Assembly (NCBI GenBank): GCA_038522735.1
Contig: JBCBJX010000104.1
Location: 1-10,373 of the forward strand
Direction: 5' to 3'
Origin: JBCBJX01 sp038522735
Lineage (GTDB): Bacteria > Pseudomonadota > Alphaproteobacteria > Caulobacterales > Parvularculaceae
Length of the DNA stretch: 10,373 bases
In this document: positions 1 through 5,765 of the stretch, piece by piece
Numbering within the stretch: position 1 is the stretch's first letter
Layout of the letters: every line of letters starts with the position of its first letter
Position numbers and translations under genes: made by a program
The notes under the pieces: model-generated
Database searches by the model: none
What the model was told of the DNA's origin: nothing
Seen by the model: the letters and a program-made list of their open reading frames with translations, nothing else

Positions 1-115
1 GAAGGTCATCGTCGCGATCAACAAGGACGAAGAGGCGCCGATCTTCCAGGTGGCGGATTACGGACTGGTCGCGGACCTGTTTCAAGCGCTGCCGGAGCTC
101 GAGGCGGCGCTGTAG
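1..115 (+). CDS. etfA: Electron transfer flavoprotein alpha subunit, C-terminal end (partial)
   Basis: Only the last 37 codons and the TAG stop are present; the 5' part lies outside the window. The reading frame starts at base 2. The visible residues include VIVAINKDEEAPIFQVADYG followed by LVADLF and a short acidic tail, which is the conserved FAD-domain end of EtfA. EtfA pairs with EtfB to carry electrons from acyl-CoA dehydrogenases to ETF:quinone oxidoreductase in the cytoplasm. In many alphaproteobacteria the order is etfB-etfA-hbdA; here hbdA follows on the same strand but about 1.3 kb later, with an opposite-strand gene between. A strong terminator follows directly, so read-through into hbdA is unlikely. 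Recognition rests on a short but highly characteristic tail. Confidence 0.93.
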   Translation, partial: KVIVAINKDEEAPIFQVADYGLVADLFQALPELEAAL

Positions 116-145
116 GCTGCGCCGGTACCGCCCTATGCGTCAAAG

Positions 146-173
146 AAAAGCCGCCGTTCAGGCGGCTTTTTTT
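146..173. terminator. Bidirectional intrinsic terminator shared by etfA and the DUF4760-like gene
   Basis: The arms GCCGCC (150-155) and GGCGGC (161-166) flank a 5-base loop, GTTCA. The arms are extended by A residues at 146-149 pairing with T residues from 167. A run of seven T (167-173) follows on the + strand, and TTTTCTTT follows on the - strand, so the hairpin can stop transcription from both sides. The stop codon of the - strand gene (TGA, 160-158) lies inside the loop and its last codons (Lys-Lys-Ala-Ala) form one arm. Confidence 0.9.
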
Positions 174-976
174 GTGAACAGGCCAAAGACGTTTCTGCGT
201 GGAGCGGGCTGCGGGCTACGCGCAGATTTCCAGCGGGCGGCCCGCACCTCTATTGCTTCGCGCTCGGATTTATCCGCCCAGTGCAGCGCGAGAGCTTCGG
301 CGTTGATGTACGCTTCGCCGTTCTGGCGCTTCTCACGGTAGTCAAGGACGAACGCGACAAGCTGGGTCCAGTGGAGGATCAACGGAACGCGCCAGAATTC
401 GCACAGCATCTGTTCGTCGAGCGCCCCGTAGAGAATGCCGATAGACCAAGTCTCATAAAAATTCAGTAGGTGGACGATATAGTCGTAGTCCAGCCGTTCT
501 TCAGCGTCAGGCGGAACTGGTTCGTCGCCGCCGCGAGCGGCAAGAAACTCGCCGTAAACCTCGTCGAAGCAGATATCGTCTTTATACTTCGCGCGAATGT
601 ACCGGAGGCGCTCAAAGAGCCCGAAGATGTCCTGATCTTCGTTCGTCTTTTCGATGAATTCCAAGGTTTTCTGGCGAATCTGCGCCAGACGTATCATCCG
701 ATAGCCGAATACCGTCAGCCCCGCGGTCGCGGCGAGCGCCAGAACGGAAAACAGGCCGGCGAAAGCCGTGTATGTGTTGGCGTCCAAGGCGTCAGCAGTA
801 CTTTGCGTCAGAACGCCGGCCGCGAAAGCGATGATGCCGAACGCCGTCTGCAGGAGGCCAACGACATAGGCGCAGGCAATGAATGCGAGCACACCGACGA
901 TGAGCCAGAAAACAAGGCCGTTGCGTCGGGCGTGACCCTGCAAGCGCTCCCAGTCAAGCTCGCCTTTAGGCTTCAT
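158..976 (-). CDS. Two-helix membrane protein with DUF4760-like cytoplasmic domain
   Basis: The product has 272 residues if started at the ATG at 976. A GTG at 991 would add five residues, but a run of seven G lies 4 bases before the 976 ATG and may act as its ribosome site. Residues 21-43 and 70-96 are hydrophobic helices; basic residues at 16-18 and after 92 suggest both ends face the cytoplasm. Residues about 100-235 are soluble and resemble DUF4760: a charged helix (FIEKTNEDQDIFGLFERLR), then LNFYETWSIGILYGALDE at 171-188 and a Trp-rich helix. The function of DUF4760 is not known. The tail is basic. The gene separates etfA from hbdA, and sampled lines of it are clearly less GC-rich than the rest (28 of 60 bases G/C at 541-600). 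That suggests later acquisition, which is inference. The family call is from memory of the pattern. Confidence 0.82.
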   Translation of the reverse strand: MKPKGELDWERLQGHARRNGLVFWLIVGVLAFIACAYVVGLLQTAFGIIAFAAGVLTQSTADALDANTYTAFAGLFSVLALAATAGLTVFGYRMIRLAQIRQKTLEFIEKTNEDQDIFGLFERLRYIRAKYKDDICFDEVYGEFLAARGGDEPVPPDAEERLDYDYIVHLLNFYETWSIGILYGALDEQMLCEFWRVPLILHWTQLVAFVLDYREKRQNGEAYINAEALALHWADKSEREAIEVRAARWKSARSPQPAPRRNVFGLFTKKAA

Positions 977-1030
977 GACGCCCCCCCACACGACCCCGGC
1001 GTGTATTCGTCCGTCATGGAGGCGGTGCAG

Positions 1031-1043
1031 TCAACCTTAAATT
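1031..1043. repeat. 13-base direct repeat, copy 1 (TCAACCTTAAATT)
   Basis: This copy is identical to 1297-1309, 266 bases away. On the - strand it reads AATTTAAGGTTGA. It lies 55 bases upstream of the DUF4760-like start, and with the next bases it offers a TTGACT hexamer (1034-1029). No good -10 hexamer follows at normal spacing. Confidence 0.75.
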
Positions 1044-1063
1044 ACAGCCGCCCTGAGCATTCG

Positions 1064-1138
1064 TTACGCGGCGCCGCCGCCAAGCGCGGCGCCGCCGCCC
1101 GATCCGCAATTCCGTTTCAACATCGCGAGCTTTGTCAT
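1064..1138 (-). CDS. Possible 24-residue Gly/Ala-rich peptide
   Basis: This is a tentative small gene. An ATG at 1138 is preceded by GGGAGAGAG, with the GGGAG core at 1152-1148 and a 9-base gap, a good ribosome site. The peptide begins MTKLAMLKRN, then has a single Cys (residue 11) and ends in a Gly/Ala-rich tail in which GGGAA occurs twice around one Leu. The tail is encoded by a 15-base direct repeat of G and C, so it may be a chance by-product of that repeat. The same frame is open upstream to 1276, but earlier starts lack a ribosome site. It lies on the same strand as, and upstream of, the DUF4760-like gene. I do not recognise it, and there is no modification enzyme or exporter nearby to support a peptide product. 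Confidence 0.25.
   Translation of the reverse strand: MTKLAMLKRNCGSGGGAALGGGAA
1067..1099. repeat. 15-base G/C direct repeat, two copies with 3-base spacer
   Basis: CGCGGCGCCGCCGCC occurs at 1067-1081 and again at 1085-1099, separated by AAG, giving an 18-base period. This equals six codons and encodes the repeated Gly/Ala tail of the possible small peptide on the - strand. Such a repeat could arise by polymerase slippage. Confidence 0.75.
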
Positions 1139-1271
1139 GGATTCTCTCTCCCGTCTGCCCACCATAAGGTGTTTGAAAGCACTTAAGAAAGCGCGAACGC
1201 GCCTGCGGGGACGCCGGGCCTGAGCGCTCATGATGGATTGAAGGTCAAAGAACCGCCCCGCATGAATGCCG

Positions 1272-1300
1272 TGCATAAGGTACGCCGACAGCTATTTCAA
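1272..1300 (-). promoter_or_regulatory. Possible sigma70-type promoter reading left
   Basis: On the - strand TTGAAA (1300-1295) is followed after 17 bases by TATGCA (1277-1272). The -35 match is good and the -10 match is weak. The -35 hexamer overlaps the second copy of the 13-base repeat, whose A/T-rich part (AAATTTAA) lies just upstream as an UP element would. The predicted transcript would start near 1265 and lead into the possible small peptide gene and then the DUF4760-like gene. Confidence 0.35.
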
Positions 1301-1309
1301 CCTTAAATT
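1297..1309. repeat. 13-base direct repeat, copy 2 (TCAACCTTAAATT)
   Basis: This is an exact copy of 1031-1043. It overlaps the -35 part of the possible leftward promoter and lies about 115 bases before the hbdA start on the other strand. The TTAA core with adjacent CC also resembles half-sites of the cell-cycle regulator CtrA, but the full spaced CtrA pair is not present. Confidence 0.75.
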
Positions 1310-1422
1310 TGAAGACGTGGGCTCGCCCAAATGCTCATGGGGAGCGCGACGGCGCAACGACTTCCTAGAGAGTGGGGACTTCGTTTATTCATAGCAAGCG
1401 CAGCAAACGGGTAGTCTGGGAC

Positions 1423-2301
1423 ATGACCACGCTCACCAAAATCGGCGTCATCGGCGCGGGGCAGATGGGGAACGGGATCGCCCATGTCTGCGCCCTCGCC
1501 GGCTACGACGTCGCGCTCAACGATATCGACATTTCGCGCATTGAGGCGGCGAAGGAGACGATCGAGGCCAATCTCAGCCGTCAGGTCGCAAAAAGCCGCA
1601 TCACGGAGGCGGAGATGCGCGCGACCCTCGAGCGGATCGCCGCGGCGCCCGGCCTTTCCGATCTCTCCGATTGCGACCTCGTGATCGAGGCGGCGACGGA
1701 GAACGCGGACCTCAAAAAGAAGATCTTCGGCGATCTCTGCCCGCATCTTCCCGAAAAGACGATCGTCGCGACGAACACCTCCTCGATCTCCATCACCGGA
1801 CTTGCATCGTCTACGGATCGCCCTGAACGGTTCATCGGGCTTCATTTCATGAACCCGGTTCCGGTGATGAAGCTCGTCGAGGTCATCCGCGGCATCGCCA
1901 CCTCGCAGGACACCTTCGAGGCGGGCGCGGAGCTTGTGAAAAAGCTCGGCAAACAGATGGCCGTGTCGGAGGACTTTCCGGCCTTCATCGTCAACCGCGT
2001 CCTCATGCCGATGATCAATGAGGCGATCTACACGCTCTATGAGGGCGTCGGCACCGTCGACAGCATCGACACGGGGCTGAAGCTCGGCGCGAACCACCCG
2101 ATGGGGCCGTTAGAACTCGCCGATTTTATCGGCCTCGACACCTGCCTCGCCATCATGCAGGTGCTTTATGAGGGCCTCGCCGACTCCAAATACCGTCCGT
2201 GCCCGCTGCTTGTGAAGTATGTCGAGGCCGGATGGCTCGGCCGCAAGACCGGCCGAGGCTTTTACGATTATCGCGGCGAGACCCCGAAGCCGACGCGCTA
2301 A
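1423..2301 (+). CDS. hbdA: 3-hydroxybutyryl-CoA dehydrogenase
   Basis: This is a 292-residue single-domain 3-hydroxyacyl-CoA dehydrogenase. It oxidises (S)-3-hydroxybutyryl-CoA to acetoacetyl-CoA with NAD(P), or the reverse, in the cytoplasm, in short-chain acyl-CoA metabolism. The Rossmann NAD site is at the start (IGVIGAGQMGNGIAHV, residues 7-22). ATNTSSISIT lies at 116-125 and GLHFMNPVPVMKLVEVIRG at 139-157. His141 and Glu153 form the catalytic dyad, with Ser120 and Asn191 at the spacing known from the human enzyme. The helical C-terminal domain shows NHPMGPLELADFIGLDT and ends GRKTGRGFYDY, as in the family. The ATG at 1423 is chosen over a GTG at 1372 because family members begin just before the Rossmann strand, although the ribosome site is poor. 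It lies downstream of etfA on the same strand but separated by an opposite-strand gene. Its stop overlaps that of the convergent gene. Confidence 0.96.
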   Translation: MTTLTKIGVIGAGQMGNGIAHVCALAGYDVALNDIDISRIEAAKETIEANLSRQVAKSRITEAEMRATLERIAAAPGLSDLSDCDLVIEAATENADLKKKIFGDLCPHLPEKTIVATNTSSISITGLASSTDRPERFIGLHFMNPVPVMKLVEVIRGIATSQDTFEAGAELVKKLGKQMAVSEDFPAFIVNRVLMPMINEAIYTLYEGVGTVDSIDTGLKLGANHPMGPLELADFIGLDTCLAIMQVLYEGLADSKYRPCPLLVKYVEAGWLGRKTGRGFYDYRGETPKPTR

Positions 2302-3851
2302 GGCGCCGACGGAACGGGCCCTTCGGACCGGCGCGCCGTCAACCGCATCCGTTCCACCAGAGCGGCGCTTTGCGCCGGCGTCTCCGCCGCCGAGATCGTC
2401 CGGAAGAGAACCGGCGCCGGCGGTCGCGCGTAGATGGTGAGGACGCCGCCTGTCTCGATCCATTTCGCAGCCTCTTCGACGGTCGCCTGAACCGGAGTTT
2501 CAGCTTCGGCCGTCGCGACACGGAGGAGCGCAGGCGCCTGCTCGCGCCAACCCTCCGCCGTTCCCCCGAGGCGGCTTGCAACAATCTTCATGATACGGTC
2601 GATCACGCCGGCGTCGTCGGCGATGATCGTGGCGCGCCCGAGGGCGAGCGTCGCCTCGTAGAGCGTCGCGACCGCGTCCTCGCCGTCGGCGTAGGCGTCG
2701 AGAAGTCCGGCGAGCGCCGGGCCGTCGCCGGCGAGATCGGCCTCCAGCTGCAAAGCGCCGTCGAGATCACCCTGCATGGCGACGGTCCACGTACCGGATC
2801 TGCTAGACCAGGACCAGTCGCTTTGCAGGTCGAGCGCGACGACATCGAACCCCGTGTCTTTCAGGAGGCGGAGCGTCTCCGCAAGTTCGGCTTCGTCGTG
2901 GCCTTCGATCGCCGCGTTCAGCCGCGCCAGCGCGGCGGCGTCGATCCGAGCGCCGTCGATCCGCCAGCGCGCCCGTTCAAAGAGGACGGCGTGAGGCTCG
3001 AACGTCTGGCTGCAGTCAGTGCAGAGAAAGCGCTGCGCCGTTTCGTCGATGCGAAGCTCAGCGGCGGAGACGACGACGGCGCCCCCGGCCGAAACTTCGA
3101 CGCCGGTCATCGCCGCCGGGCCGAAACGGATGAGGGGCGGCTGGCCGCCGGCGCTGGTTTTAATCGTTTCGAGGGCGCCTCGGTCCAGCCGGTCGATCGA
3201 AAAGCCCGCGAAGCGCGCGCTCAGATCGATCGGCCGTTCGTCCTCGCCCTTGAGGCCGACGACAGCGAATCGCGCTCCGTCGGCCCGGACCGACGCGGCG
3301 CCGCCGCCGAGATCGCGCTGTGCGAGCGCCTCGGCTCCGCCTGACGCGGTCACATCGCCCTCGGCGAGACGCGCCTCGAACCGCAACCGGCTCGCATCGA
3401 GCGCCTGCGTCTCGACGCCGCCGGCGTCCGACGCCTGCGGGTCGAATACGAGACCCGTTGCGACGACCGTCGCCGCGCTCGCGACGCCGGACGCATCCTC
3501 CTCGATAAAACGCAGCCGGAAGCCGTTGATCGCGATGCGATCGGCGAGCGCCGTCCTCCCCGCCGCCTCCCCCCGCGCCGCGGCGAGGACGCCGGGGATT
3601 GAGAGATTGCGGACCCGCGCGACGTCGATCTCGTAGGTCTCGTTCTCGCCGGGCGGGGCGATCGCGACGTTGCGGAACACAAGCTCGCCGGTGGCGAGAT
3701 CCGGCGTCACCGAACCGACGGTGACCCCATACTGATCAAGCTGACCGAGGGCGTTGGTCGCCTCCAGGATGCGTCCAAGCTGGCGGGCCGAGGCGTCGGA
3801 AACGGGCGCGGCGAGCGAAAGCGCCGCCGCGATGCAGATCGTGCGCAGCAT
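2298..3851 (-). CDS. Secreted protein with a CxxC pair, paralogue of the adjacent lipoprotein
   Basis: The product has 517 residues. The ATG at 3851 is chosen because AAGGGAG lies 5 bases upstream and a signal peptide follows at once: MLRTICIAAALSLAAPVSDA, probable cleavage after Ala-Ser-Ala at residue 22. The frame extends to 3905, but that runs into the upstream gene. The body is rich in predicted short beta strands, with phrases such as ATGELVFRNVAI and NGFRLRF, reminiscent of AsmA- or YdgA/DUF945-like periplasmic proteins; that is a resemblance only. Cys277 and Cys280 (CTDC) are the only cysteines of the mature protein. Residues about 411-507 match the C-terminal end of the upstream lipoprotein (IDRIM, VAS, APALLRV), and the similarity reaches back about 100 residues further, so the two are tandem duplicates. 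The gap to that gene is 28 bases, so they are likely co-transcribed. I do not know the function. Confidence 0.85.
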   Translation of the reverse strand: MLRTICIAAALSLAAPVSDASARQLGRILEATNALGQLDQYGVTVGSVTPDLATGELVFRNVAIAPPGENETYEIDVARVRNLSIPGVLAAARGEAAGRTALADRIAINGFRLRFIEEDASGVASAATVVATGLVFDPQASDAGGVETQALDASRLRFEARLAEGDVTASGGAEALAQRDLGGGAASVRADGARFAVVGLKGEDERPIDLSARFAGFSIDRLDRGALETIKTSAGGQPPLIRFGPAAMTGVEVSAGGAVVVSAAELRIDETAQRFLCTDCSQTFEPHAVLFERARWRIDGARIDAAALARLNAAIEGHDEAELAETLRLLKDTGFDVVALDLQSDWSWSSRSGTWTVAMQGDLDGALQLEADLAGDGPALAGLLDAYADGEDAVATLYEATLALGRATIIADDAGVIDRIMKIVASRLGGTAEGWREQAPALLRVATAEAETPVQATVEEAAKWIETGGVLTIYARPPAPVLFRTISAAETPAQSAALVERMRLTARRSEGPVPSAP

Positions 3852-3856
3852 GAATG

Positions 3857-3863
3857 CTCCCTT
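3857..3863 (-). promoter_or_regulatory. Ribosome binding site AAGGGAG for the secreted paralogue
   Basis: On the - strand AAGGGAG ends 5 bases before the ATG at 3851. It sits in the 28-base gap after the lipoprotein stop and decides the start in favour of the signal peptide rather than the in-frame codon at 3905. Confidence 0.85.
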
Positions 3864-3879
3864 CAGCGGCGCGGTCCGA

Positions 3880-5673
3880 TTATTCGCCGCCCGAGTGCTC
3901 CACATCGAGGTTCAGGAGGTCGATGAGCGCCGCCGGGTTTTCCTGCCCGGCGGCGACGACCTGCAGAACGGTCACCGGCTCGTTTGGATTGGCCGAGGCC
4001 GTCAGGGTGCCGCTCTTTTCGACCCAGGCGGCGAGCGCCTCGACGAACTCCGGCAGTTTCGGATGCAGGACGGCGAGTTGCGATCCGGAAACCCGGATCA
4101 TCGCGGGCGCCGAGACTTTCATGTCTTCCGGCGTCGATCCCATCTGTTTTGAGGCGACGACCATCACCTTGTCGATCAGCTGACGGTCAGTGATCGATGT
4201 GCGGTACTGCTGGATCAGGAGCTCCGAAAGAAGCCCCGCCTGATCCTCCTCGGTGAACCCGCCCTCCGCGTAGCCCGCCCAGCCTTCAAGGCTCGGCCCG
4301 CTGAGGCGATAAAGATCCTTGTAAAGAACGAGATCGTCGATATCGAGGCTGTACTCAAGGCTGGCGTCGCCGCCCGCCCCGTCGAAGCCCCAGGCGAAGT
4401 CGCCGTCGGCGACAATGGTCTGAAGCCCCAATTCCTCAATCACGGCTTTGGTGTCCGCCATCTGCTGTTCGAACGCCGCCATCTCCGCCTCGCCGAGTTC
4501 GCCGAGCTCGCGCTGCTGATCAGTCATCAGCGTCACGAATGTGAGGAGGTTGACCTTAAGGTCCGTCATCTCGCCGCGGATGTCGGACGGGACGAGCCAT
4601 TCAAAGTCGTTGGCGAAGCTGCGCTGCTCGGCGACCGAGATGAACGTCTCGCCGTCATAGGCGCCCGTCTGGTTGATCGACACGATCTCGCCGAAATCGA
4701 GAAGATCCGTCTCCGTCACCGGCGGCATCTCAAGGCGCGCCATATATTGAAGGCCGCTGCGGATGTCGGCGTTCGACAGCGTCAGCGTGTCGACGGTTGA
4801 GAGAAACTCCGAGCCCTTCGGATAGCCTCCTGTCGTCATGCGGACGAAATTTTCGCTGTAGACCGCAGTGACGCCCTCGATCGCGGCGGCGACCGGGTCG
4901 GCGTCCGCGGCGATCTCGTCCTCAAGGCCTTCGAGCGCTTCCGGGCCTGCACCGATGATGGTGTTCACGAAGCCGAGAAGTTCGGTACGTTCCAGCGTCC
5001 CGTTTTCCCACCCGGTCGAGATAACGCCGTCGATCGCGTAGCGCACCTCGCCGCCGGTCTCTGCGTCCGACGCGACGAACGATACGCCCTGCACGGCCTC
5101 GATCGCGTAATCCGTCGCCAGAGCCATCGCTGCGTACCCGGAGAATAAGGCGAGCCCGCCCTGCTCCGGCGTCGGGGCTGCGCGCTCCACTGGGCGCAGG
5201 GCGAGGTCGTCGATCGCGGCGCGCTCCATCGTCAGCGTGAGGTCCGCTTCCCCGAGGGCGAGCCCTTCGCTCGCGACGCCGAGAAAGAGGATCCGGTCGG
5301 CGACCATCGACAGGCCGTCGGCCTCGCCCGCCGCGAGGCGCTCGATCGCCTCGACGGAGACGTCCCAGATGCGCGTTTCATCGACGGTGATCCGCGCGTC
5401 CGGGAAAGCGTCCAGAAAGAATGCGACATCCTCGACGACGGTCGCGCCCGTCTCGGCGTCGTGGGACGCAGCCCCGTACTCGGTCGAAATCCCAGTCAAC
5501 GCTTCGAGCGCCGCGGACAGGGCGGCGACGTCGATCTCGCCCGACCCGGAGTTCGAATACCCGATCTCGAGAATTTCGTGGACGAGCGTCTGTTCCGGCT
5601 CGTCTTGGCCGCCGCCGCATCCGGCGACGAGGGCAAGGGCGGCGGCCGGGAGGGCGGCGCGAAACTGGATCAT
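3880..5673 (-). CDS. Large uncharacterised lipoprotein, paralogue of the next gene
   Basis: The product has 597 residues. It opens with a lipoprotein signal, MIQFRAALPAAALALVAGC, whose lipobox V-A-G-C makes Cys19 the lipidated residue. Gly follows at +2, which by the Lol rule favours the outer membrane. A glycine- and acid-rich linker comes next, and there are no other cysteines. AAGGGGA lies 5 bases before the ATG. The body is acidic, with many short alternating strands and no known catalytic motif. Near the N-terminus TGISTEYG then GATVVEDVAFFLDAFPDARI parallels the layout of the downstream paralogue. The last ~100 residues (from 494: LIDKVM, VAS, APAMIRV, WVEKSGTLTASANPNEPV) are clearly related to it. 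It begins 92 bases after the DUF4175 gene ends and is probably part of that operon. A structural or envelope-maintenance role is a guess; I do not recognise a named family. Confidence 0.85.
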   Translation of the reverse strand: MIQFRAALPAAALALVAGCGGGQDEPEQTLVHEILEIGYSNSGSGEIDVAALSAALEALTGISTEYGAASHDAETGATVVEDVAFFLDAFPDARITVDETRIWDVSVEAIERLAAGEADGLSMVADRILFLGVASEGLALGEADLTLTMERAAIDDLALRPVERAAPTPEQGGLALFSGYAAMALATDYAIEAVQGVSFVASDAETGGEVRYAIDGVISTGWENGTLERTELLGFVNTIIGAGPEALEGLEDEIAADADPVAAAIEGVTAVYSENFVRMTTGGYPKGSEFLSTVDTLTLSNADIRSGLQYMARLEMPPVTETDLLDFGEIVSINQTGAYDGETFISVAEQRSFANDFEWLVPSDIRGEMTDLKVNLLTFVTLMTDQQRELGELGEAEMAAFEQQMADTKAVIEELGLQTIVADGDFAWGFDGAGGDASLEYSLDIDDLVLYKDLYRLSGPSLEGWAGYAEGGFTEEDQAGLLSELLIQQYRTSITDRQLIDKVMVVASKQMGSTPEDMKVSAPAMIRVSGSQLAVLHPKLPEFVEALAAWVEKSGTLTASANPNEPVTVLQVVAAGQENPAALIDLLNLDVEHSGGE

Positions 5674-5678
5674 GGACG

Positions 5679-5685
5679 TCCCCTT
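5679..5685 (-). promoter_or_regulatory. Ribosome binding site AAGGGGA for the lipoprotein
   Basis: On the - strand AAGGGGA ends 5 bases before the ATG at 5673, supporting that start and the lipoprotein signal peptide. Confidence 0.8.
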
Positions 5686-5765
5686 ATCGGACGCGAGGCC
5701 GCGCCCGTGATTGCGTGGGCGGCACCGTAGCCCGCGCCGCCGCGCCCTGTCACGGCGGGGACGGG

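Larger units (their letters stand above)
977..1422. other. Intergenic region of about 450 bases between DUF4760-like gene and hbdA
   Basis: No large gene is supported here; the longer frames crossing it are shadows. It is lower in GC than its surroundings (30 of 60 bases at 1141-1200). It contains a 13-base direct repeat (1031-1043 and 1297-1309), a possible - strand promoter (1272-1300), a possible 24-codon peptide gene (1064-1138), a 15-base G/C direct repeat (1067-1081 and 1085-1099) and two inverted repeats. One is TGCGGGG (1204-1210) with CCCCGCA (1256-1262). The other is GCGCG-AA-CGCGC (1191-1202), which on the - strand is followed by TTTCTT and could act as a weak attenuator. The promoter of hbdA must lie between about 1300 and 1422, but I see no clear -35/-10 pair for it. 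Confidence 0.6.

Noticed and set aside
1160..1171. CACC-ATAA-GGTG inverted repeat as an operator
   Set aside because: Arms of four bases are too short to separate from chance.
470..1186. A 238-codon + strand frame across the DUF4760-like gene and intergenic region
   Set aside because: It is antisense to a protein with clear membrane helices and a recognisable domain, and its own translation has no family pattern.
1185..1202. Hairpin GCGCG-TT-CGCGC followed by TTTCTT on the - strand as a terminator
   Set aside because: The stem is effectively four pairs and the T-tract is broken and short; kept only as a remark in the intergenic entry.
1331..1414. 27-codon + strand frame just upstream of hbdA as a leader peptide
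   Set aside because: No ribosome site, no run of regulatory codons and no terminator/antiterminator pair behind it.
1303..2097. Long - strand frame antisense to hbdA
   Set aside because: It is a shadow of high-GC coding DNA: Arg/Asp/Gly-rich translation, while the + strand encodes an unmistakable dehydrogenase.
2199..3344. 381-codon + strand frame crossing the hbdA end and the secreted paralogue
   Set aside because: Low-complexity Arg/Pro/Ala translation, overlaps two better-supported genes, no ribosome site or domain.
5674..5765. Terminator between the DUF4175 gene and the lipoprotein gene
   Set aside because: CCGCC/GGCGG can pair but no T-tract follows on the - strand, so it does not qualify as an intrinsic terminator.
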